DNA from: Vibrio neptunius
Lineage (GTDB): Bacteria > Pseudomonadota > Gammaproteobacteria > Enterobacterales > Vibrionaceae
Length of the DNA: 64,000 nucleotides
Direction of reading: 5' to 3'
Assembly: GCA_019339365.1 (NCBI GenBank)
Contig: CP079859.1
Coordinates: forward strand, 1,240,001 to 1,304,000
The notes beneath the pieces are model-generated. The model was not told where the DNA came from, searched no databases, and saw only the letters and a program-made list of their open reading frames with translations. The translations under genes and the position numbers were made by a program. Shown piece by piece: positions 16,660 to 26,346 of this stretch; the first letter of the stretch is position 1; each line of letters begins with the position of its first letter.

Positions 16660-17964
16660 ATGTCATATGTTGCATTAAGCGGTTTGTCCGCAGCTCAGTT
16701 AGATCTGAACACAACCAGTAACAACATTGCGAACGCGAATACCTTTGGTTTCAAAGAGTCTCGTGCTGAGTTCGGCGATGTTTACTCAAACTCACTTTTT
16801 ACTCACGCTAAAACAACACCTGGACAAGGTGTACAAGCTCAAAAAGTTGCTCAGCAATTTCATGAAGGTTCTAGTATCTATACTAACAACCCAATGGATT
16901 TGCGTATTAGCGGCACTGGCTTTTTTGCGGTAGCAAAAGATCGACTAACGCCAACAACCAATGAGTTAACGCGTAATGGTGCTTTTCACCTAAACAAAGA
17001 TAACTACATGGTTACGTCGAACGACGAGTTTTTGTTGGGTTATCAAGTGAACAAAGATACTGGTGATGTTCTGTCTTACGAGCCTTCGCCAATTAATATT
17101 CCGAAAGAGTTCGGTAAACCGAAGCAGACTGCAAACATTGAAGTCGGCGTCAACTTGCCAGCGAATGGTGATCTGAAAGATCCTGCCCTGTTTGATTTCA
17201 CAGATCCTGAAACCTACAACCGTTCAACCTCTTCTACGGTTTATGACTCAATGGGTCAATCGTACAAGATGACAACTTACTACCTTAAAGACCAGAATCA
17301 GCCTAACACTTGGCAAACCTACTACACCGTGACTGATAGTGCAGGTGAGAAGGCGATTAACATTGTTGGTGGCGACGTTTCGGCACCTACTGGTCATGTT
17401 GGTCATAGTATGAAGTTCAACAATGACGGTACTCTCGCTAGCCTCAACAATGGTCAAAATATTGTTTCTGAACCTTTAGGTACGGGCGCTAACCCAGTCG
17501 ATCTAAACGGTGCAGACGCAAACCAGACTCTGAACTTTAATTTAGACAGTGCGACTCAGTTTGCTGCGCCGTTTGAGCTAACTAAGTTTGATGAAGATGG
17601 TGCGACGACAGGCTTCTTGACTAAAGTTGATTTTGACGAGAACGGTAGCGTGTTAGGTACATACTCAAACGGTGAAAACATTATTCTTGGGCGTGTCTCT
17701 TTAGTTCGTGTTGCTAACGAACAAGGTCTGGACAAGAAGGGTGGTACACAGTGGGATGCTACTCAGTTCTCTGGTGACAAGATCTGGGGTGAGTCAAACA
17801 AAGGTTCATTCGGTAGCATCAGCAGCGGTACTCTAGAGCAGTCAAACATTGATATGACTCAGGAGCTTGTTGACTTGATCTCGGCGCAACGTAACTTCCA
17901 AGCTAACTCACGTTCTTTAGAAGTGCATAACCAAACTCAACAGAACATCCTGCAGATTCGTTAA
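16660..17964 (+). CDS. flgE: Hook protein FlgE
   Basis: 434 aa, the main hook subunit. The N-terminal flg_bb_rod motif (LNTTSNNIANANTFGFKES), the following FlgE F-region (DLRISGTGFFAVAKD) and the C-terminal bbr motif (DMTQELVDLISAQRNFQANS) are all present, with the variable surface domain between ~180 and 360. Ribosome site GGAG at 16649. It is last in flgBCDE, followed by two hairpins before the flgF promoter. Confidence 0.98.
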   Translation: MSYVALSGLSAAQLDLNTTSNNIANANTFGFKESRAEFGDVYSNSLFTHAKTTPGQGVQAQKVAQQFHEGSSIYTNNPMDLRISGTGFFAVAKDRLTPTTNELTRNGAFHLNKDNYMVTSNDEFLLGYQVNKDTGDVLSYEPSPINIPKEFGKPKQTANIEVGVNLPANGDLKDPALFDFTDPETYNRSTSSTVYDSMGQSYKMTTYYLKDQNQPNTWQTYYTVTDSAGEKAINIVGGDVSAPTGHVGHSMKFNNDGTLASLNNGQNIVSEPLGTGANPVDLNGADANQTLNFNLDSATQFAAPFELTKFDEDGATTGFLTKVDFDENGSVLGTYSNGENIILGRVSLVRVANEQGLDKKGGTQWDATQFSGDKIWGESNKGSFGSISSGTLEQSNIDMTQELVDLISAQRNFQANSRSLEVHNQTQQNILQIR

Positions 17965-18007
17965 CCACGGTTCTGAGAGTTTAAAGACATTCCGCAATCA
18001 TCTGAAT

Positions 18008-18064
18008 AGCAAGCTGGTGGCAACAACCAGCTTGCTATTATTGCCACCCGTGGCAATTCTTTTC
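18008..18064 (+). terminator. Two tandem hairpins after flgE
   Basis: AGCAAGCTGGT/ACCAGCTTGCT (18008-18036) and ATTGCCAC/GTGGCAAT (from 18039) followed by TCTTTT. Together they separate flgBCDE from the flgF operon. Confidence 0.75.
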
Positions 18065-18128
18065 ATTTATTTCTCTTCCCTATCAATAAAAAAACCATAA
18101 AACATTGATATTTAATGGATTTTAAAGT

Positions 18129-18144
18129 TGGCATACCATTTGCT
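18129..18144 (+). promoter_or_regulatory. Sigma-54 promoter of the flgF operon
   Basis: TGGCATACCATTTGCT: GG-N10-GC, ~35 bases upstream of the flgF ATG. It marks the second transcription unit, flgF to flgJ. Confidence 0.88.
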
Positions 18145-18178
18145 TTATTGATCTTAATTGTGATTATTGGAGCAAATT

Positions 18179-18928
18179 ATGGATCGTGCACTGTTTCTTG
18201 CTATGAGTGGCGCAAAGCAGAATATGCAGGCTATGCAGCTTAGAGCGAACAACCTAGCAAACGTCAGCACCACAGGTTTCCGTGCTGACTTGGCGCAAGC
18301 CCGTTCTATGCAAGCCTACGGTGATGGTATGCCAAGCCGTGTCTTCAGCATGACAGAGCGTCCGGGCCATAATTTTCAGCAAGGTAGCGTGATTACCACA
18401 GGACGGGACTTAGATGTCACCATTCAGGATCAAGGTTGGATCTCCGTTCTTGATAACACAGGTAAAGAAGGCCTGACACGCAATGGCAACATGAATGTTG
18501 ATGTTAATGGCATGCTGACAACGGGGAATGGCAACTTAGTCTTGGGAGAGACTGGAGCACCAATTACGATACCTATCCCAGTTAGCAAGATTGAAGTCGG
18601 TACAGACGGTACGATTTCTGTGGTTCCGCAAGGTGCGCCAGCAGACGCGATTGAAATCGTCGATCGAATTAAGCTTACCAGTACCAATAACCAGTCACTT
18701 TACAAAGATGTCAACGGGTTATTCCGTGCCAAAGATCCTAATGCCGCATACGAAATGGATGCCGGCGTCAAACTGCTGACCGGTGCGTTGGAAGGCAGTA
18801 ACGTCAATGCAATTGGCGAAATGACCAATCTGATTGACCTCCAGCGTCAGTTCGAGATGCAGGTCAAGATGATGAGTACAGCAGAAGAGATGGACAAATC
18901 GTCTAATTCACTGCTTCGCATGAGCTAA
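18179..18928 (+). CDS. flgF: Proximal rod protein FlgF
   Basis: 249 aa from ATG 18179, preceded by GGAGC at 18169. FlgF is a rod subunit linking proximal and distal rod. The N-terminal motif is present (MQAMQLRANNLANVSTTGFR), as are the FlgF domain core (GRDLDVTIQDQGWISVLD) and the C-terminal helix (GEMTNLIDLQRQFEMQVK). It is first in the flgF-G-H-I-J unit. Confidence 0.97.
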   Translation: MDRALFLAMSGAKQNMQAMQLRANNLANVSTTGFRADLAQARSMQAYGDGMPSRVFSMTERPGHNFQQGSVITTGRDLDVTIQDQGWISVLDNTGKEGLTRNGNMNVDVNGMLTTGNGNLVLGETGAPITIPIPVSKIEVGTDGTISVVPQGAPADAIEIVDRIKLTSTNNQSLYKDVNGLFRAKDPNAAYEMDAGVKLLTGALEGSNVNAIGEMTNLIDLQRQFEMQVKMMSTAEEMDKSSNSLLRMS

Positions 18929-18949
18929 CCAGATTATTAGGAGAGAGAT

Positions 18950-19738
18950 ATGCATCCGGCATTATGGGTAAGTAAAACGGGCCTAGACGCTCAGCAAACC
19001 AATATTTCAACGATTTCGAACAATTTGGCGAACGCCTCAACAGTGGGCTACAAAAAAAGCCGTGCGGTATTCGAAGATTTGTTCTATCAAAACATCAACC
19101 AGCCTGGTGGTCAGTCTTCGCAAAACACAGAACTGCCAAGCGGCTTGATGCTGGGTGCAGGCTCAAAAGTCGTTGCGACGCAAAAAGTTCATACTCAAGG
19201 CAACACTCAGACCACGAATAATAGTCTCGATATGATGATCGAAGGTGATGGTTTCTTCCAGATCCTAATGCCAGACGGCAACATTGGTTATAGCCGTAAT
19301 GGCCAATTCACCGTTAATGACGAAGGTGTCGTAGTGACATCTGGTGCAGGCTACCCACTCGAGCCAGAAATTGCCATTCCTGAAGATGCGATAAGTATTA
19401 CGATCGGTACGGATGGTGAGGTGTCTGTGCGAGTGCGTGGTCAGCAAGACAACCAAGTCGTTGGTCAGATAGCAACCGTAGATTTTGTTAACCCCGGAGG
19501 CCTCGAGCCTATTGGACAAAACCTATACTTGCCGACTGGTGCAAGCGGCGATCCTCAAGAAGGGGTTCCCGGCTTTGATGGCTTTGGTGATATCCGTCAA
19601 TCCATGTTGGAAACGTCGAACGTAAATGTCACCGAAGAACTGGTGAATATGATAGAAGCTCAACGTGTTTATGAGATGAACTCAAAAGTAATCTCAGCTG
19701 TTGATAAGATGATGAGCTTCGTTAACCAGCAGCTATAA
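18950..19738 (+). CDS. flgG: Distal rod protein FlgG
   Basis: 262 aa, the distal rod subunit. Motifs: ISTISNNLANASTVGYKKSR near the N-terminus, NSLDMMIEGDGFFQILMPDG in the middle and VNVTEELVNMIEAQRVYEMN at the C-terminus, the standard FlgG pattern. Ribosome site GGAGAG at 18939. It lies between flgF and flgH. Confidence 0.98.
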   Translation: MHPALWVSKTGLDAQQTNISTISNNLANASTVGYKKSRAVFEDLFYQNINQPGGQSSQNTELPSGLMLGAGSKVVATQKVHTQGNTQTTNNSLDMMIEGDGFFQILMPDGNIGYSRNGQFTVNDEGVVVTSGAGYPLEPEIAIPEDAISITIGTDGEVSVRVRGQQDNQVVGQIATVDFVNPGGLEPIGQNLYLPTGASGDPQEGVPGFDGFGDIRQSMLETSNVNVTEELVNMIEAQRVYEMNSKVISAVDKMMSFVNQQL

Positions 19739-19762
19739 GCTTGAGAAATTGAGGAATCACCT

Positions 19763-20542
19763 ATGAATCGCTTACTGACCATAACAGCTATCGCTCTACT
19801 ATCAGGCTGTTCAATGCTGGAAGCACCCATTGAGTCATCGGATGTTGTTCAGGGGACGACGACGGTCGATGCCGTTGAAGGGGATAAATCCCAAGACGGA
19901 AGCTCTGGTATTATTGACTCCCTTCGTGGAAGAACCGATCCCGTAGCAGGTGACCCTGCTTGGGCGCCAATCCATCCAAAGCATAAACCAGAGCATTATG
20001 CGGCAGAAACAGGGTCTCTTTTCAATACGACTCAGGCGACTAGTCTTTATGATGATTCCAAACCGCGTGGTGTGGGTGACATCATTACTGTGACTTTAGA
20101 TGAAAATACCAAAGCTGCAAAAAGCTCCGATGCGGATTTGTCGAAAAACAATGATGCGTCAATGGATCCACTAGAAGTGGGTGGTCAGCAACTTAACATT
20201 GGTGATTACAACTTCTCGTACAATTTGAGCAATGATAACAAGTTCAGTGGCAGTGCGGCCGCAAACCAGAGTAACAGTATTTCCGGTTCAATTACTGTTG
20301 AAGTGGTTGAAGTACTAGCAAACGGCAATTTGGTGATTCGTGGTGAAAAATGGTTAACGCTCAATACTGGGGATGAATATATCCGTCTAAGCGGCACAAT
20401 TCGCCCAGATGATATTTCCTATGAGAATACAATAGCCTCGAACCGCATCTCTAACGCTAGAATTCGCTATTCAGGTACTGGCACTCAACAAGATATGCAA
20501 GAACCTGGATTCTTGGCACGATTCTTTAATGTGGCTTTATAA
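19763..20542 (+). CDS. flgH: Flagellar L-ring lipoprotein FlgH
   Basis: 259 aa with lipobox LLSGC (Cys16). FlgH forms the L ring in the outer membrane. Core motifs are [19 protein letters not shown], then [20 protein letters not shown] and the C-terminal IRYSGTG. The length is slightly above that of the enteric protein because of an acidic segment after the lipobox. It lies between flgG and flgI, as in other gammaproteobacteria. Confidence 0.97.
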   Translation: MNRLLTITAIALLSGCSMLEAPIESSDVVQGTTTVDAVEGDKSQDGSSGIIDSLRGRTDPVAGDPAWAPIHPKHKPEHYAAETGSLFNTTQATSLYDDSKPRGVGDIITVTLDENTKAAKSSDADLSKNNDASMDPLEVGGQQLNIGDYNFSYNLSNDNKFSGSAAANQSNSISGSITVEVVEVLANGNLVIRGEKWLTLNTGDEYIRLSGTIRPDDISYENTIASNRISNARIRYSGTGTQQDMQEPGFLARFFNVAL

Positions 20543-20593
20543 GTCAGCTTGAAGTCGAAGTTTTGGCGCAGAGTATTGAGTAAAGGTATCCCG

Positions 20594-21685
20594 ATGAAGA
20601 AGCTATTTTTGTTACTGATCAGCATGATTATTGTATCGACGCACGCTTACGCTGCACGTATCAAAGACGTGTCGCAAGTCGCAGGGGTACGTAGTAACCA
20701 ATTGGTTGGCTACGGTTTGGTCACTGGATTACCTGGTACCGGGGAGTCGACGCCTTTTACTGATCAAAGCTTTAACGCCATGCTCGAAAATTTTGGTATT
20801 CAGCTTCCCCCTGGCACTAAACCGAAATCAAAGAACGTCGCAGCCGTCATTGTTACTGCTGACTTAGCCGCTTTTTCTAAGCAAGGCCAGACCATCGACG
20901 TCACTGTTTCATCTATCGGTTCAGCGAAAAGCTTGCGTGGCGGCACCTTGATGCAGACGATGCTAAAAGGTCTTGATGGGCAAATTTATGCCGTTGCTCA
21001 AGGTAATTTGGTCGTCAGTGGTTTTAGTGCGACTGGAGCGGATGGTTCAAAAATTGTCGGTAATAATCCAACGGCGGGCATGATTTCTAATGGTGCGATC
21101 GTTGAACGTGAAATTCCATCACCATTTGCTCGCGGAGATTACATTACCTTTAACTTATTAGAATCTGATTTCACGACTGCGCAGCGTATGGCAGATGCGG
21201 TCAACAACTTTCTTGGTCCACAAATGGCTCAAGCGATTGACGCCACTTCCGTTAAAGTTCGTGCTCCACGTGATATCTCTCAACGAGTCTCGTTCCTGTC
21301 TGCAATTGAGAACCTCGAATTTAACCCTGCTGAAGGTTCTGCAAAAATTATCGTCAACTCACGTACTGGTACCATTGTTGTTGGCAAGCATGTTCGACTC
21401 AAACCAGCGGCTGTGACTCATGGCGGAATGACTGTTGCTATCAAAGAAAATCTTAATGTTAGTCAGCCAAACGCGTTTGGTGGTGGCGAGACAGTCGTTA
21501 CGCCAGACACGGATATTGAAGTGACCGAAGAGCAAGGAAAAATGTTTAAGTTCGAACCAGGACTGACGCTAGATGATCTCGTTCGTGCGGTTAACGAAGT
21601 CGGAGCTGCGCCGTCAGATCTTATGGCTATTCTCCAAGCGCTCAAACAAGCAGGTGCCATTGAAGGTCAGTTGATCGTAATCTAA
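20594..21685 (+). CDS. flgI: Flagellar P-ring protein FlgI
   Basis: 363 aa. The ATG at 20594 starts a good signal peptide ([20 protein letters not shown], cleaved before ARIKDV); an in-frame start 45 bases earlier would precede it. FlgI forms the periplasmic P ring around the rod, assisted by FlgA. The mature sequence has [20 protein letters not shown], then [20 protein letters not shown] and the end [14 protein letters not shown], all family signatures. Confidence 0.98.
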   Translation: MKKLFLLLISMIIVSTHAYAARIKDVSQVAGVRSNQLVGYGLVTGLPGTGESTPFTDQSFNAMLENFGIQLPPGTKPKSKNVAAVIVTADLAAFSKQGQTIDVTVSSIGSAKSLRGGTLMQTMLKGLDGQIYAVAQGNLVVSGFSATGADGSKIVGNNPTAGMISNGAIVEREIPSPFARGDYITFNLLESDFTTAQRMADAVNNFLGPQMAQAIDATSVKVRAPRDISQRVSFLSAIENLEFNPAEGSAKIIVNSRTGTIVVGKHVRLKPAAVTHGGMTVAIKENLNVSQPNAFGGGETVVTPDTDIEVTEEQGKMFKFEPGLTLDDLVRAVNEVGAAPSDLMAILQALKQAGAIEGQLIVI

Positions 21686-21696
21686 GGAGAAGCGTT

Positions 21697-22611
21697 ATGA
21701 TTAACAATGGAAAAGATATCGGGTTTATTCACGATATCGCTAATCTCGACAAATTACGTCAAAAAGCGGTCGATGGAGATGAAAACAGTGAAAGGGAAGC
21801 ACTGAGTGCAGCCGCGAAGCAGTTCGAAGCTATCTTTACTTCTATGCTGTTTAAGTCGATGCGTGATGCGAACTCGACATTTGAATCTGGCCTGATGGAC
21901 AGCCAAAATCAGCAATTTTATCGCCAGATGATGGATGAGCAAATGGCGAGTGAACTCAGTTCCTCTGGCTCTCTTGGGTTAGCAGATATGATAGTAGCTC
22001 AGCTCACTTCAGGATCAGTGGAAAACCCTAATGCCGCCACTCGCGAAGCCGATTTTGAGGCTTTGATGAACAAAATTGACCATGTTCGTCAATCTCGCCG
22101 AGAGAACCCTCAACTTGAGCCTGTTGCTTCCAGTGCCCCAACATCGACTTCATTCGAGTCTCCGGAGTCTTTCGTAACCTCAATGAAACCGTATGCTGAT
22201 AAAGCAGCACGAGCACTAGGCGTAGACTCATCTTTGCTATTGGCTCAGGCAGCGTTGGAAACGGGATGGGGGCAAAAGATGGTCAGTAATGGTCGTGGTA
22301 GCAGCAACAATTTGTTTAACATCAAAGCTGACAAGAGCTGGAGCGGAGATAAAGTGGCGACACAAACCCTTGAATATCATCAAGGTGTTCCGGTAAAAGA
22401 AAAGGCGGCGTTTCGTTCGTACGCTAACTTTGAAGAAAGCTTTAATGATTATGTACGCTTCTTGAATGACAACCCTCGCTATACAATGGCGCTTCGTCAT
22501 CAAGGTAACAATGAACAGTTTATTCACGGTATTCATCAGGCAGGTTATGCGACCGACCCGCAGTATGCAGATAAGGTACTAAGGGTTAAAGCGCAAATCG
22601 ATCAGATGTAA
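21697..22611 (+). CDS. flgJ: Rod-cap protein and peptidoglycan hydrolase FlgJ
   Basis: 304 aa. Residues ~30-110 form the rod-capping domain (AAKQFEAIFTSMLFKSMRDA). Residues ~160-304 form a glucosaminidase domain (GH73-like) that opens the cell wall for the rod: LLLAQAALETGWGQ supplies the catalytic Glu, followed by NNLFNIKADKSW and YANFEESFNDYVRFL. The gene ends the flgF-J unit; three small UUCG hairpins and a heptamer repeat separate it from flgK. Confidence 0.97.
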   Translation: MINNGKDIGFIHDIANLDKLRQKAVDGDENSEREALSAAAKQFEAIFTSMLFKSMRDANSTFESGLMDSQNQQFYRQMMDEQMASELSSSGSLGLADMIVAQLTSGSVENPNAATREADFEALMNKIDHVRQSRRENPQLEPVASSAPTSTSFESPESFVTSMKPYADKAARALGVDSSLLLAQAALETGWGQKMVSNGRGSSNNLFNIKADKSWSGDKVATQTLEYHQGVPVKEKAAFRSYANFEESFNDYVRFLNDNPRYTMALRHQGNNEQFIHGIHQAGYATDPQYADKVLRVKAQIDQM

Positions 22612-22615
22612 GGAT

Positions 22616-22678
22616 GGACTTCGTCCTGAGATACTGAAACGGGCTTCGCCCTACAGATATCGGAACGGACTTCGTCCT
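22616..22678. repeat. Three TTCG mini-hairpin units after flgJ
   Basis: GGACTTCGTCC, GGGCTTCGCCC and GGACTTCGTCC are spaced ~25-26 bases apart, with related linkers (CTACAGATAtcggAAC type). The A-T to G-C swap in the middle unit keeps the stem, so the pairing is conserved. They may help end or stabilise the flgJ transcript. The units look like a dispersed Vibrio intergenic repeat, but I cannot check other copies. Confidence 0.8.
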
Positions 22679-22744
22679 ACAGAACACTCCGTTTCGAGAG
22701 GCGAGAGGAGCTATTGACAGAGCTTCTCTCCAATTAGATAAAAT

Positions 22745-22817
<73 letters not shown>

Positions 22818-22818
22818 T

Positions 22819-22834
22819 TGGCACACATATTGCT
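22819..22834 (+). promoter_or_regulatory. Sigma-54 promoter of flgKL
   Basis: TGGCACACATATTGCT: a full match to TGGCAC-N5-TTGC, ~57 bases upstream of the flgK ATG. Confidence 0.92.
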
Positions 22835-22890
22835 TTTAGTTAACTAAGTTATTCAGTTCTACTGATTTTATTAGGTTTCCTGGGGGCTAT

Positions 22891-24765
22891 ATGGCGTCTG
22901 ATCTTCTGAATCTTGGTTCGCAAAGCGTACTGACGGCTCAGAGACAACTTAACACCACGGGCCATAACATCTCTAATGTCAATACAGAGGGTTATAGCCG
23001 TCAGTCGGTGATCCAAGGTGCGAATATGCCACGCCAATATGGTGGGGAAACCTATGGCATGGGCGTGCATGTGGAAAAAGTTCGCCGCTCTTGGGATCAA
23101 TTTGCCGTCAACGAGATGAACATCTCAACGACGAATTACGCGCACAAGGTCGATGATGAGGCTAATCTAGAAATGTTATCCAACATGCTGTCATCGGTCG
23201 CTTCGAAAAAAATCCCTGAAAACCTCAATGAATGGTTTGATGCTGTCAAGTCATTAGCTGATAGTCCCAATGACGTTGGGGCACGAAAAGTGGTGCTGGA
23301 AAAAGCGGATTTGATCACCCAAAACCTCAATGACTTTCACGAAACGATACGTCGGCAGTCAGATGTTACGAACAAAAAACTTGATCTCGGTATTGAACGA
23401 GTCAACCAGCTCGCTTTGGAAATCAGAGACTTACATCGCTTGATGATGCGTACTCCTGGCCCGCATAATGATTTAATGGATCAGCATGAGAAGCTAATAA
23501 CAGAGTTGTCCGAATACACTAAGGTGACGGTAACGCCGCGTAAAAACGCAGAAGGTTTTAACGTTCATATTGGTAATGGACACACCCTAGTCTCAGGCAC
23601 TGAGGCTAGCCAGTTGAAAATGATTGATGGCTATCCTGATGTTCATCAGCGTCGTTTAGCAATGATAGAAGGCAAAGGCATTAAAGCCATCACCACGAAA
23701 GACATTGATGGCAAACTCGGTGCGATGCTGACGATGCGTGATGAGAAGATCCCTTATCTGATGGATGAATTAGGTAGGATGGCGACCGCTTTTTCTTATG
23801 ATGTGAACGAACTTCAATCTCAAGGTTTAGATCTCAGAGGTAACATCGGTGGGTTAGTCTTTACCGACGTAAACTCTGAAGTGGTGGCTAAGTCTCGTGT
23901 TATCACCTCTTCTAACTCTACTGCTGATCTTGAAGTATACATCGAAGACACCAATAAATTGGTGGGTGGCCAGTATTCACTTCAATTTAATGGTGGTGAC
24001 TACTACATAACGCGTCCAAATGGTGATATGTCGATTGTTCCTGTGGTCGGAAACTCAATATCGCTCGATGGTATTCGCATTGACATCAACAACGGTCTAC
24101 AGGCGGGTGAGCGAGTATTGATCAGACCGACCCGCAATGGGGCTGCGCAAATGAAGATGGCAACCAATGACCCTTCTGCTATTGCTGCACAGAGTTACGA
24201 AGCCTCAACGACGTTTGCTCAGGGAAGCGCCACCTTTTCTATTGATACAGCGGGTGACTTACGCGAATTTGAGGTGATTATTTCACCAGATGGCAAGCAG
24301 TTTGCCGTCACAGACACCAAAGGTAAGATTCTACTTCAACCTCAGGCTTACCCACCTACAGGGCCTGTGACCGTGCAAGGTACCACGTTTGAGTTGTCTG
24401 CAGGGGCGATTGCTAATGACAAGTTCACGGCAAACCTTGTCCCATCCGAAGGTGATAACGGCAACTTACTGAAAATGCAGAATATCCAGACCAACAAGCA
24501 CCTCAATGATGGTGAATCAACGGTATTGGATATCTACCATAACCTGAATACTGATGTAGGCCTGCAAATGTCCACGGCGTCTCGCTTAACCGACGTATCG
24601 CGTCTGGAGAAAGAAGCCGCGCAAGAAAGGGTCGCTTCTATCTCTGGGGTTAACCTTGATGAAGAAGCTGCCAACATGATGAAGTTTCAGCAGGCTTACA
24701 TGGCATCATCTCGCATTATGCAAGCGGCGAACGATACCTTTAACACCATATTGGCGTTGAGATAG
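22891..24765 (+). CDS. flgK: Hook-filament junction protein FlgK (HAP1)
   Basis: 624 aa. FlgK is the first hook-associated protein, exported with the help of FlgN. N-terminal motif LNTTGHNISNVNTEGYSRQS; residues ~90-200 are coiled coil (NLNDFHETIRRQSDVTNKKL); C-terminal motif SISGVNLDEEAANMMKFQQA and ASSRIMQAANDTFN. Ribosome site TGGGGG is weak, and the spacing to the ATG is acceptable. It is cotranscribed with flgL. Confidence 0.97.
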   Translation: MASDLLNLGSQSVLTAQRQLNTTGHNISNVNTEGYSRQSVIQGANMPRQYGGETYGMGVHVEKVRRSWDQFAVNEMNISTTNYAHKVDDEANLEMLSNMLSSVASKKIPENLNEWFDAVKSLADSPNDVGARKVVLEKADLITQNLNDFHETIRRQSDVTNKKLDLGIERVNQLALEIRDLHRLMMRTPGPHNDLMDQHEKLITELSEYTKVTVTPRKNAEGFNVHIGNGHTLVSGTEASQLKMIDGYPDVHQRRLAMIEGKGIKAITTKDIDGKLGAMLTMRDEKIPYLMDELGRMATAFSYDVNELQSQGLDLRGNIGGLVFTDVNSEVVAKSRVITSSNSTADLEVYIEDTNKLVGGQYSLQFNGGDYYITRPNGDMSIVPVVGNSISLDGIRIDINNGLQAGERVLIRPTRNGAAQMKMATNDPSAIAAQSYEASTTFAQGSATFSIDTAGDLREFEVIISPDGKQFAVTDTKGKILLQPQAYPPTGPVTVQGTTFELSAGAIANDKFTANLVPSEGDNGNLLKMQNIQTNKHLNDGESTVLDIYHNLNTDVGLQMSTASRLTDVSRLEKEAAQERVASISGVNLDEEAANMMKFQQAYMASSRIMQAANDTFNTILALR

Positions 24766-24778
24766 AGGAGGCAGATAA

Positions 24779-25972
24779 ATGATGAATCGTATTTCCAGCT
24801 TCCATAACTATCAATCGGTACAGAATGATCTACGCCGCCAGGAAGCCAAAGTTCACCACAATCAAGCTCAGCTAGCTTCGGGTAAGAAGTTAATGCGAGC
24901 CAGTGATGATCCGTTAGCGACGCATTACATCCAAAACATTGGTCAACAGAAAGAGCAGTTACGCCAGTTTACCGATGCGATTGTACTTAGTCGCAACCGT
25001 CTAGAGCACCATGAAGTAATTATTTCCAATGCGGAACAGTATGCTGATGAAGCCAAGCGTACGGTCATGGAGATGATTAATGGTTCTTTATCACCTGAAG
25101 ATCGAATCGCGAAGCGCCGTGAGTTGTTGGAAATTTCGAATAATTTCCTCAATCTTTCCAATGTGCAAGATGAATCAGGTAACTATATTTTTGCGGGGAC
25201 TAAGCCGAAAAACCAGCCGTTTTTCCGTGATAAAGATGGTGATGTGGTTTACGCCGGTGATGATTACCAACGTAAGATGAAGATCTCTAACAGCTTGGAA
25301 ATGCCCATCAATGATCCGGGCAGCAAGCTGTTTATGGAAATCGACAACCCTTATGGAGACTTTGAGCCTCAATATGACCTCAAAGGTGTTTCTGAGCTAT
25401 TGCTCGAGCGCGCGATCAATACTAATCCCGATGATCAATCGACTTACAAAGTGACGTTTGTTGATATGCCCGATGGTAATTATGGCTATCAGCTTGAGCG
25501 TGATGGAGCGGTCGTGAAAGCAGATAATTTTGATCCTGCAATTGGGATTAAGTTTGAAGACGTCACGATTCAGGTTAAGGGCCAGATCACCAAAGGGGAT
25601 GCGATTACCTTAGAGCCGCGAAAAACGTACAGTATCTTCGACACGTTTAAGCAAGCGATGAAATTAGCAGAAGGGTCAGTATCTGATACATCGAACACTG
25701 CAGAGCTTCATCAGATTACTCAAGAGTTCCATGCGGCATTTATTCACCTGAATAAGGCAAGAACAGATGTCGGTGCTCGCCTGAGTACACTGGATATCCA
25801 AGAAGAACAGCATGACGACTTCAAAATGACCTTGGCGAAGTCCAAGAGTAACTTTGAAGACCTTGACTATGCCGATGCGATTATAGAGTTCAATGAAAAC
25901 TCGCGAGCGCTCCAAGCTTCTCAACAAGCCTTTGGCAAAACGAAAGATTTAACACTGTTTAACTATATCTAA
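24779..25972 (+). CDS. flgL: Hook-filament junction protein FlgL (HAP3)
   Basis: 397 aa. FlgL is the second junction protein, with flagellin-like ends. The N-terminal helix region has SGKKLMRASDDPLATHYIQN and the C-terminal region has SNFEDLDYADAIIEFNENSR, pairing as in flagellins. GAGGAGG lies 8 bases before ATG 24779; a second ATG follows at once and is equally possible. It lies 13 bases after flgK in one transcript. Confidence 0.96.
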   Translation: MMNRISSFHNYQSVQNDLRRQEAKVHHNQAQLASGKKLMRASDDPLATHYIQNIGQQKEQLRQFTDAIVLSRNRLEHHEVIISNAEQYADEAKRTVMEMINGSLSPEDRIAKRRELLEISNNFLNLSNVQDESGNYIFAGTKPKNQPFFRDKDGDVVYAGDDYQRKMKISNSLEMPINDPGSKLFMEIDNPYGDFEPQYDLKGVSELLLERAINTNPDDQSTYKVTFVDMPDGNYGYQLERDGAVVKADNFDPAIGIKFEDVTIQVKGQITKGDAITLEPRKTYSIFDTFKQAMKLAEGSVSDTSNTAELHQITQEFHAAFIHLNKARTDVGARLSTLDIQEEQHDDFKMTLAKSKSNFEDLDYADAIIEFNENSRALQASQQAFGKTKDLTLFNYI

Positions 25973-26346
25973 CTTCAATGCCATACGTGCTAAGCCGTAT
26001 GTGCGAAGTCAGACATAGCTGGTTGACCAGAAACCCTGTTTACATGGTGGTGGCAACCAAGTGGCAAATAGGCGGCAAGGTCATTGCCGCCAGAGTGTGG
26101 TGATAAAATGAGCACATACCTATAAACGTAAGAGTCTCATTAACTACATGAAAATAATGAATAAAATTAATTTATTATTTGTTCTTTAAAGTTGGCACAC
26201 TACTTGTATCGATAAAACCAAGAGTTTAACGAACAGGTTTTAAGCAGGCACTTTCTGCTTAGCAAGTCATTTACGGTCAGTGCTTCCAACTGAGATTAAG
26301 CTGGCCGCTTCGCAAAGCACTTGCGAACTCATTAGGAGAGCAAACT
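25973..26346. other. flgL-flaA intergenic region
   Basis: 374 bp with a GC-rich hairpin (GGCGGCAA-ggtcat-TGCCGCC, 26071-26092) that may end flgKL transcription, the sigma-54 promoter of flaA at 26193-26208, and a long flaA leader of ~130 bases with AG-rich ribosome site GGAGAG at 26334. Confidence 0.7.
26193..26208 (+). promoter_or_regulatory. Sigma-54 promoter of the flaA-type flagellin gene
   Basis: TGGCACACTACTTGTA: -24 TGGCAC intact and 10-base spacing, but GT instead of GC at -12. V. cholerae flaA is the sigma-54-dependent flagellin, which fits. Confidence 0.82.
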
